Shown here: piece after piece, positions 1-5,420 of the stretch | How positions within the stretch are numbered: position 1 is the stretch's first letter | How the letters are laid out: each line of letters starts with the position of its first letter | Assembly: GCA_009693885.1 (NCBI GenBank) | Contig: SHWK01000057.1 | Location: forward strand, 1-6,411 | Direction: 5' to 3' | DNA: 6,411 bases | Origin: Rickettsiales bacterium | GTDB lineage: Bacteria > Pseudomonadota > Alphaproteobacteria > Rickettsiales > UBA1997 | Notes under the pieces: generated by a model | Seen by the model: only the letters and a program-made list of their open reading frames with translations | What the model was told of the DNA's origin: nothing | Database searches by the model: none | Program-made: the position numbers and the translations under genes

Positions 1-472
1 AATTTTTGATAAATTCAGAAACCACAATAATGTGATCAGCCTTTAACATGAAGGAATTATAAAGCCTTTTTAGAATAAAATTTTTACAGAAAAATCCTTT
101 TAAAGAATAATTACCATGAACTGTGCTAATTAATTTTGTGCCTGTTTTTTTGCAAGCAAAATAGGCGCTAATCATTGGCGCTCTAGATCTAACATGCAAT
201 ATATCAACTTTATATTTTTCGATTAATTCAACTATTTCATTGATGTTAAAAAAGATTCGCAGTGGATTTTTTGTTTTAACCGGAAGAGTAATATGCTGAA
301 TTTTTGCCTCACGCAATTGATATGTCATCACGCCACCAGACGATACAACTATTGGCTCGAAACCATCTTGCTGCAAAGCCTTAGCAATATCAATTGTGCC
401 GCGTTCAACCCCACCACTTTGCAAAGATGGCAAAATTTGCATTATAACCGTTTTTTTCTTAGCTCTATTCAT
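1..472 (-). CDS. Glycosyltransferase family 4 protein, N-terminal part (C-terminus beyond window)
   Basis: This frame is open from the ATG at 472 to the window edge, giving 157 codons of a longer protein. It reads as the N-terminal Rossmann half of a GT-B glycosyltransferase (GT4 type). Visible hallmarks are a first beta strand followed by the glycine-rich acceptor loop LQSGGVERG (residues 17-25), then LHVRSRAP (92-99), the STVHG strand end (116-120) and ADHIIVVSEF (145-154), which is typical of the end of the N-domain. The nucleotide-sugar-binding C-terminal domain with its EX7E-type motif lies outside the window, so donor and acceptor cannot be told. By family, such enzymes act at the cytoplasmic face of the inner membrane in lipopolysaccharide or other surface glycan synthesis; that role is inferred here. 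The start lies one base after the purA stop (TAAGATG), with no clear Shine-Dalgarno, so translation is probably coupled to purA. Confidence 0.85.
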   Translation of the reverse strand, partial: MNRAKKKTVIMQILPSLQSGGVERGTIDIAKALQQDGFEPIVVSSGGVMTYQLREAKIQHITLPVKTKNPLRIFFNINEIVELIEKYKVDILHVRSRAPMISAYFACKKTGTKLISTVHGNYSLKGFFCKNFILKRLYNSFMLKADHIIVVSEFIKN

Positions 473-473
473 C

Positions 474-1754
474 TTATATAATTTTGCTGACAATTATTGT
501 CTCATCGCGCTTAGGGCCATTTGATAGAATTGCGATTTTTACTTCACATAATTCTTCAATTTTTTTCAAATATTTTTGTGCATTAATTGGCAAATCTGCA
601 ATAGCTTTTGCGGTAGAAGTTGATTGCATCCAGCCGTCAAATTCTTCGTAGATTGGTTCAATTTTTTCACAGAGATCAATGCTTTGGGGCAAGTATTCAT
701 AACGCTTGCCATCGATTTTATAGGCAACACAAATTTTAATTTTTGGCAATTTATCAAGAACATCTAACTTGGTTAGTGCAATTTCTTTTGATGCAGAAAG
801 TTTTATTACATGACGCACTAATGCGGCATCAAACCACCCACAGCGGCGATTTCGACCAGTTACCGTTCCAACTTCACCACCCTCAATACGCAAAAATTCT
901 CCTGTTTCATCTTCAAGTTCAGTAGGAAATGGACCAGATCCTACGCGAGTTGTGTAAGCTTTTAGCACACCTAAAGTTTTTGTAAGCGCATCAGCGCCCA
1001 TGCAGCTGCCTAGAGCCACCTGCCCCGCCAATGTATTTGATGAAGTAACAAATGGATAAGTGCCAAAATTTACATCGAGCAAGGCGCCTTGCGCACCTTC
1101 AAACATAACATTTTTGCAGGCAGATAATTTTTGTAAAATTTCGTAAGATGGTTTTATGAATGGAGCGATTTTCTCCTTGATTGGCGCTAGTTCAGCCAAT
1201 AATTCTACAACCGAAACCTCTGCAACATTTAAACTTTTGCGCAATAAATTGTGATAAAATAATAAAGCTTCTAAGCGTTCACGCAAAACTTTTTCATTGA
1301 ATAAATCACAAATGCGAATAGCGCGACGACCGGTTTTGTCTTCATATGCTGGCCCAATGCCACGGCCGGTTGTGCCAATTTTCTTTGAACCTTTTTGTGC
1401 TTCTAAAAGCTGATCGATTTCACTGTGAACTGATAAAATTAAGCAACAATTATCCGCAATATTTAATTTTTCTGGAGTGATGCTGATTCCTAAAACTGCG
1501 ATTTTTTCAATCTCATTGAAAAGCGCGATTGGATCAATAACTACGCCACTTCCAATTACTGAAAATTTATCACGAATTACACCAGACGGCAGCAAATTTA
1601 ACTTATAAGTTTTATCGCCCACTTTAATTGTATGCCCAGCATTGTGCCCACCTTGAAAGCGCACTACCGCATCAAACTGATCGGCCAAAAAATCCACGAT
1701 TTTTCCTTTTCCTTCGTCGCCCCATTGCAGGCCGATTATTGCTACATTAGCCAT
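474..1754 (-). CDS. purA: Adenylosuccinate synthetase
   Basis: The enzyme joins IMP and aspartate using GTP to form adenylosuccinate, the first committed step from IMP to AMP, in the cytoplasm. The 426 residues match the usual bacterial length of about 430. The N-terminal GTP/IMP loop GLQWGDEGKGK spans residues 8-18 and contains the catalytic Asp13. GGHNAGHT (35-42) supplies the catalytic His41. Further family blocks are GTTGRGIGPAYEDK (127-140), EGAQGALLDVNFGTYPFVTSSNT (219-241), TRVGSGPFPTE (269-279), TGRNRRCGWFD (299-309), LTKLDVLD (327-334, guanine recognition) and a C-terminal SNGPKRDETI (411-420). All appear intact, so the gene is probably functional. Its ATG lies inside the last codons of the upstream zf-CHCC gene (8-base overlap), and the glycosyltransferase starts one base after its stop. 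The region before the ATG is A-rich and lacks a Shine-Dalgarno sequence. Confidence 0.98.
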   Translation of the reverse strand: MANVAIIGLQWGDEGKGKIVDFLADQFDAVVRFQGGHNAGHTIKVGDKTYKLNLLPSGVIRDKFSVIGSGVVIDPIALFNEIEKIAVLGISITPEKLNIADNCCLILSVHSEIDQLLEAQKGSKKIGTTGRGIGPAYEDKTGRRAIRICDLFNEKVLRERLEALLFYHNLLRKSLNVAEVSVVELLAELAPIKEKIAPFIKPSYEILQKLSACKNVMFEGAQGALLDVNFGTYPFVTSSNTLAGQVALGSCMGADALTKTLGVLKAYTTRVGSGPFPTELEDETGEFLRIEGGEVGTVTGRNRRCGWFDAALVRHVIKLSASKEIALTKLDVLDKLPKIKICVAYKIDGKRYEYLPQSIDLCEKIEPIYEEFDGWMQSTSTAKAIADLPINAQKYLKKIEELCEVKIAILSNGPKRDETIIVSKII

Positions 1755-1968
1755 TGTTTTTTGAGATTTTTTTTAAAATAGCAGGGGTCGTTTTTTGTAA
1801 AGTAAAATATTTGCTACAATATGGACAAATAATAAAATCATTTTTGCCCATATCAAGATAAACCAAAGGATGGCCCGAAGCGCCTCCCTTATCATCTCTA
1901 GCGCCATCACAAGTAACTTTTGCAGAGTTTGTATGTAAAATTTCTAGTGGACTTGAAAAAGAAGTCAT
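1747..1968 (-). CDS. zf-CHCC zinc-finger protein (bacterial NDUFS6-like)
   Basis: This small protein of 73 residues carries the zf-CHCC pattern. Cys20 sits in KVTCDG, His33 in SGHPLVYLD (31-39), and Cys48 and Cys51 in CPYC, followed by an aromatic residue and a Lys-rich tail. Cys20, His33, Cys48 and Cys51 are the expected zinc ligands. The family is homologous to the zinc-binding domain of the mitochondrial complex I 13 kDa subunit (NDUFS6), and bacterial members are common in Alphaproteobacteria; whether this one binds complex I is inferred. The ATG at 1968 puts Cys20 at a distance normal for the family, and there is no better start. It is the first gene of the minus-strand block. Its stop (TAA, 1747-1749) overlaps the purA start by 8 bases, pointing to translational coupling. 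No Shine-Dalgarno is visible before the ATG, where the leader is CT-rich. Confidence 0.9.
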   Translation of the reverse strand: MTSFSSPLEILHTNSAKVTCDGARDDKGGASGHPLVYLDMGKNDFIICPYCSKYFTLQKTTPAILKKISKNNG

Positions 1969-2073
1969 GAAGAGAGTTGATTTTATACTGAAATAATATT
2001 TAATTCTTACGAAAAATGTCCTGCGATTAATTTATCTTCTGGCAAATTCTATTTCAAGCACGAAATCAAACAT
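1969..2073. promoter_or_regulatory. Divergent intergenic region holding promoters of both gene blocks
   Basis: These 105 bases are the only real gap in the window, so the promoters for both the zf-CHCC/purA block and the dsbD/gatA block most likely lie here. The region is AT-rich. A TATAAA hexamer on the minus strand (1987 to 1982) could be a -10 box for the zf-CHCC gene, but nothing resembling TTGACA is found 16-18 bases upstream of it, and transcription from it would leave only a very short leader. No operator-like perfect inverted repeat, riboswitch or small ORF is evident. The bases before either start codon lack a Shine-Dalgarno sequence. Confidence 0.6.
1977..2004 (+). promoter_or_regulatory. 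Candidate sigma-70-like promoter for dsbD
   Basis: TTGATT (1977-1982) resembles a -35 box, and TTTAAT (1999-2004) lies 16 bases downstream as a weak -10 box. Transcription would begin near 2011, leaving a leader of about 60 bases before the dsbD ATG at 2074. In such AT-rich DNA these matches can arise by chance, so this is only a candidate. Its -35 box partly overlaps the possible minus-strand -10 box. Confidence 0.25.
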
Positions 2074-3954
2074 ATGCAAATAAACCAAATTATATCGGCC
2101 TTATTTTTAACAATATTCTTGTTAATTAGCAAAGCTGAAGCAGCAAATAGCGAATGGAAAAATGCCATCGAAAGCAATAGTGTAGCTAAAGTTAGAGTTT
2201 TATCAAGCTTTTATACTAATGATAAACAGCAGAAAAACTTAATACTGGGCCTACAAATCAATATTAAAGGTGGTTGGCATGTTTATGGCAATGATTCTGG
2301 CGGCATCGGAATGCCTCCAAGCGTTGGATTCATTGGATCTTCAAACTATAAAAAACACCAAATCTCTTGGCCAAAAGCAATAGTAAAAGAAGAAAAAATT
2401 GGCGCTAGTACAATAAAATACAGTGTTTATGAAGATGAAGTTATTTTGCCAATAGAAATTATTCTCCAAGATAACACCAAACCCACTCAATTAAAATTAA
2501 AAATACACTATGGCCTGTGCAAAGATGTCTGTATTCCTACTACCTCTGATTTTGTAATTGATATTGAAAATAAAGAAGATGAGCAATCTTTAAAATTGAT
2601 TCAAAAGTTTTTTGATAAAAAAATTATCTTTGAAAATACCGCAGACAAGATCGCAGAAAAAGCTACAGAAAAACCTGAGAAAAAAGTCGCAGCAGAATAC
2701 GCAGCAAAAAAATCTCAATCAGTTAAATCCACTGCGATCACTTTGCTTCCCGCGCTTTTAGCAGCTTTTCTTGGTGGCTTAATTTTAAACATCATGCCTT
2801 GCGTGCTTCCGGTTCTAGGCATCAAATTAATGTCGGTGATCAAATGCCAAGAATCAAAAACTTCGCGCATTCGTTTTGCTTTTTTTGCAACAACCATGGG
2901 AATCCTTTCATGCTTTGCAATTTTTGCGATTTTTGCGATTATAATCATGCTTACGGGCAATATTTTTGATTGGGGATTGCAGTTTCAAAATCCTTATTTT
3001 TTAATCTTGCTAATCGCGATCCTACTTGGTTTTGTCGCTAATATGATTGGAATGTTTAAAATAACTTTCGATCAATTTATTACAAATTTTATTAACAAAA
3101 AAATCACCGAAAAAGAATCTGACGAAAAAAATATTTTTATACCCAATTTTCTTTCAGGAATTTTAGCTGTATTGCTTGCTACTCCATGCTCAGCGCCGTT
3201 TCTTGGCTCAGCTATTTCATTTTCAATAACTCAAAGCAGCTCAATTATTATACTGATTTTTTTTACAATGGGTATTGGCTTAGCACTGCCTTACATCATT
3301 CTGATTATCTCGCCAAAAATAGTTTATTTATTGCCAAAGCCCGGCAATTGGATGCTTGGCATGAAAAAATTAATGACTGCATTTCTAGCTGCCACAATAA
3401 CTTGGCTAATCTATGTTCTTACTAACAATATCGGCATTGCCGCGGGAGTAATAGTAACAATAGCCAGTGCACTATTTTTTGTTTGCTTCAAAATCAAAAT
3501 TAAATCCTTTAAAATCATTGCCTTTACCTTGTTGGCAATAACGATGATTATTCTGCCACAAACCTTTCAGAGTGTTAACAAAACACACCATTCTGCTGAT
3601 AAACTATGGATACAATTTAGCGAAGAGGGTCTTCGCGCACTAGTAGCCAACGGACAAACTGTGGTGGTAGATGTTACTGCCGATTGGTGTATCACTTGCA
3701 AATTTAACAAACTTCGTGTTTTTCATGATGATACAGTTGTTAATCATTTACGAGATAATAATATAGTGGCGATGCGTGCTGATATAACTAAGCCCGATGA
3801 GGCGGTTTTAACATTCATCCACAAAAAAGGTCGCTATGCTATTCCATTTAATGCGGTTTACGGCCCCAATGCTCCGGATGGTTTATTGACCAACGAATTA
3901 TTAAACAAAGAAGAACTATTTGAGTTAATCGATAAAGCTTCAACCAAAAAATAA
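2074..3954 (+). CDS. dsbD: DsbD/ScsB-type protein-disulfide reductase (thiol:disulfide interchange protein)
   Basis: This inner-membrane protein passes electrons from cytoplasmic thioredoxin to periplasmic thiol proteins, as in disulfide isomerisation or cytochrome c maturation. The 626 residues show the three-part family layout. A signal peptide (1-23, cleavage likely after AEA) precedes an immunoglobulin-like periplasmic domain (about 24-165) with the pair Cys149/Cys153 in YGLCKDVCIP. A Lys/Glu/Ala-rich linker (about 186-218) leads to the membrane domain (about 222-498), which has around eight hydrophobic segments. Its redox cysteines are Cys243 in NIMPCVLPVLG and Cys372 in LLATPCSAPFLG. 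The periplasmic C-terminal thioredoxin domain (about 510-626) has WCITC (538-542; Cys539/Cys542) and a likely cis-proline at Pro591. All six redox cysteines are present. The first pair is CX3C, unlike the CX5C of E. coli DsbD, and the N-domain resembles ScsB-type proteins, so orthology to dsbD proper is not certain. The ATG is chosen because the signal peptide begins there. gatA starts 2 bases after the stop. Confidence 0.93.
   Translation: MQINQIISALFLTIFLLISKAEAANSEWKNAIESNSVAKVRVLSSFYTNDKQQKNLILGLQINIKGGWHVYGNDSGGIGMPPSVGFIGSSNYKKHQISWPKAIVKEEKIGASTIKYSVYEDEVILPIEIILQDNTKPTQLKLKIHYGLCKDVCIPTTSDFVIDIENKEDEQSLKLIQKFFDKKIIFENTADKIAEKATEKPEKKVAAEYAAKKSQSVKSTAITLLPALLAAFLGGLILNIMPCVLPVLGIKLMSVIKCQESKTSRIRFAFFATTMGILSCFAIFAIFAIIIMLTGNIFDWGLQFQNPYFLILLIAILLGFVANMIGMFKITFDQFITNFINKKITEKESDEKNIFIPNFLSGILAVLLATPCSAPFLGSAISFSITQSSSIIILIFFTMGIGLALPYIILIISPKIVYLLPKPGNWMLGMKKLMTAFLAATITWLIYVLTNNIGIAAGVIVTIASALFFVCFKIKIKSFKIIAFTLLAITMIILPQTFQSVNKTHHSADKLWIQFSEEGLRALVANGQTVVVDVTADWCITCKFNKLRVFHDDTVVNHLRDNNIVAMRADITKPDEAVLTFIHKKGRYAIPFNAVYGPNAPDGLLTNELLNKEELFELIDKASTKK
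2914..2940 (+). repeat. 9-base tandem repeat, three copies, inside dsbD
   Basis: Three consecutive 9-base units (TTTGCAATT, then TTTGCGATT twice) encode Phe-Ala-Ile three times at residues 281-289 of a transmembrane helix. The first copy differs from the others by one base. The unit keeps the reading frame, so copy-number changes by slippage would lengthen or shorten the helix by three residues without breaking the protein. Confidence 0.8.
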
Positions 3955-3956
3955 CA

Positions 3957-5420
3957 ATGTCAGATATTACAAAATTATCCATCAAACAAACTCTTGAAGG
4001 CCTTAGAGCTAAGCAGTTTAGCGCCGTTGAATTAACTTCAGCCTATATTCACAATATTGAAAATAATCGTCGCTTAAACGCGTTTATTACTGATAGTTTT
4101 GATGTTGCTTTAATGCAAGCAAAGCAATCTGATACAAACATCGCAAATGGCGTATTTCGTGATCTAGAAGGCATTCCACTTGGCATAAAAGATTTATTTT
4201 GCACCAAAAATATTCGCACCACTGCTGCTTCAAAAATGTTGGCAAATTTTGTTCCAACTTATGAATCAACTGTTACGCAAAAGCTTCTAGATGCAGGCGC
4301 ATCAACGCTTGGCAAACTTAATATGGATGAATTTGCGATGGGATCTTCTAGTGCTACCAGTTTTTTTGGCCCCACAATTAATCCTTATAAAGCTAATAAT
4401 TCAGATGAGGATCTAGTGCCGGGAGGCAGTTCTGGTGGGTCTGCAGCCGCAGTTGCTGCAAATTTATGCGCTGGCGCCACTGGCTCTGATACTGGCGGCT
4501 CTATACGCCAACCGGCATCATTCACTAACACTGTTGGCATTAAACCTACTTATGGCCGCTGCTCGCGCTATGGAATGGTTGCCTTTTCAAGCTCGCTAGA
4601 TCAAGCCGGAATCTTTGCCAAAAATGTTTATGATGCTGCGCTCTTACAAAGAATCATCTCTGGTTTTGATGTTAAAGATTCTACCTCAAAAAACATTGCA
4701 GTGCCTCAATTTGAAAAGCTTCTCACCTCTAGCATCAAAGGCAAAAAAATTGGCATTCCCAAAGAATACCGTATTGATGGAATGCCTACAGAAATAGAAA
4801 AATTATGGGCTCAGGGCGCTACAATGCTCAAAGATCACGGTGCAGAAATTATCGAGATCTCACTACCGCACACCAAATTTGCCCCAGCAGTTTATTATGT
4901 TTTGGCTTCCGCTGAATGCTCATCAAACCTTGCCCGCTTTGATGGCGTGCGCTATGGCTATCGCTGCAAAGATGATGGCTTATCACTCAATGAAATGTAT
5001 GCCAGAACCCGCGCTGAAGGCTTTGGCAATGAAGTAAAAAAACGCATTTTGGTTGGCACCTATGTTTTATCCTCTGGCTATTACGATGCTTACTACAAAA
5101 AAGCACTACGCGTGCGCAATTTAATCGCTCAAGATTTTAAAAATGTCTTTGGCAAAATTGATGCGATACTTGCTCCAACTACTCCCAATGCAGCTTTTCC
5201 GCTTTCGCAAACAAAAAATCCTGATCCGATAAAAATGTATCTCAATGATGTTTTCACAATTCCAGCAAGCTTAGCTGGATTGCCAACAATGTCTGTGCCA
5301 GCTGGCCTCAATGAGCAAGGTCTTCCAATAGGATTACAAATTATCACCAATATTTTCGACGAACAAACCATGTTAAACATGGCGTTGGCAATTGAAGAAA
5401 CCGTTAAATGCGCAAAATAA
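3957..5420 (+). CDS. gatA: Aspartyl/glutamyl-tRNA(Asn/Gln) amidotransferase subunit A
   Basis: GatA releases ammonia from glutamine for the GatCAB complex, which converts Glu-tRNA(Gln) to Gln-tRNA(Gln), and in some species Asp-tRNA(Asn) to Asn-tRNA(Asn), in the cytoplasm. The 487 residues match the normal length. The amidase-signature Ser-cisSer-Lys triad is visible: Lys78 in LGIKDLF, cis-Ser158 in VPGGSSGGSAAAVAA (154-168) and nucleophile Ser182 in TGSDTGGSIRQPA (175-187). The C-terminal TIPASLAGLPTMSVPAG (434-450) and GLPIGLQII (455-463) are also typical of GatA. A loop of a few residues before the glycine-rich segment (around 145-152) makes the Lys to cis-Ser distance about five longer than in Staphylococcus aureus GatA. 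The start is 2 bases after the dsbD stop, without a Shine-Dalgarno sequence. The 3' end overlaps the next gene by 13 bases. gatC is not upstream and gatB does not follow directly, so the complex must be completed from elsewhere in the genome. Confidence 0.97.
   Translation: MSDITKLSIKQTLEGLRAKQFSAVELTSAYIHNIENNRRLNAFITDSFDVALMQAKQSDTNIANGVFRDLEGIPLGIKDLFCTKNIRTTAASKMLANFVPTYESTVTQKLLDAGASTLGKLNMDEFAMGSSSATSFFGPTINPYKANNSDEDLVPGGSSGGSAAAVAANLCAGATGSDTGGSIRQPASFTNTVGIKPTYGRCSRYGMVAFSSSLDQAGIFAKNVYDAALLQRIISGFDVKDSTSKNIAVPQFEKLLTSSIKGKKIGIPKEYRIDGMPTEIEKLWAQGATMLKDHGAEIIEISLPHTKFAPAVYYVLASAECSSNLARFDGVRYGYRCKDDGLSLNEMYARTRAEGFGNEVKKRILVGTYVLSSGYYDAYYKKALRVRNLIAQDFKNVFGKIDAILAPTTPNAAFPLSQTKNPDPIKMYLNDVFTIPASLAGLPTMSVPAGLNEQGLPIGLQIITNIFDEQTMLNMALAIEETVKCAK
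5368..5382. repeat. Perfect inverted repeat inside the gatA 3' end
   Basis: CCATGTT and AACATGG form a perfect 7-base inverted repeat around one central base. It lies within gatA codons for residues 471-476, ending 25 bases before the ATPase start codon. The loop is too short for a stable RNA hairpin, so if functional it would more likely be a DNA-binding site. It may also be chance, because the stretch encodes an ordinary Thr-Met-Leu-Asn-Met run. Confidence 0.4.

Noticed and set aside
293..481. A 62-codon open frame on the plus strand near the left side
   Set aside because: It is antisense to the well-supported glycosyltransferase N-domain and resembles no known family.
1761..1785. T-rich tract near the zf-CHCC/purA junction as a terminator
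   Set aside because: No GC-rich stem accompanies it, and it encodes the Lys-rich tail of the zf-CHCC protein just upstream of purA.
2715..2960. An 81-codon minus-strand frame opposite dsbD
   Set aside because: It overlaps the DsbD membrane segment with intact redox Cys243; its composition is what reverse-reading hydrophobic codons gives.
5264..5282. Possible hairpin TCCAGC...GCTGGA in gatA
   Set aside because: The six-base stem with a seven-base loop has no following T-run and sits in the conserved Pro-Ala-Ser-Leu-Ala-Gly-Leu motif, so coding constraint explains it.
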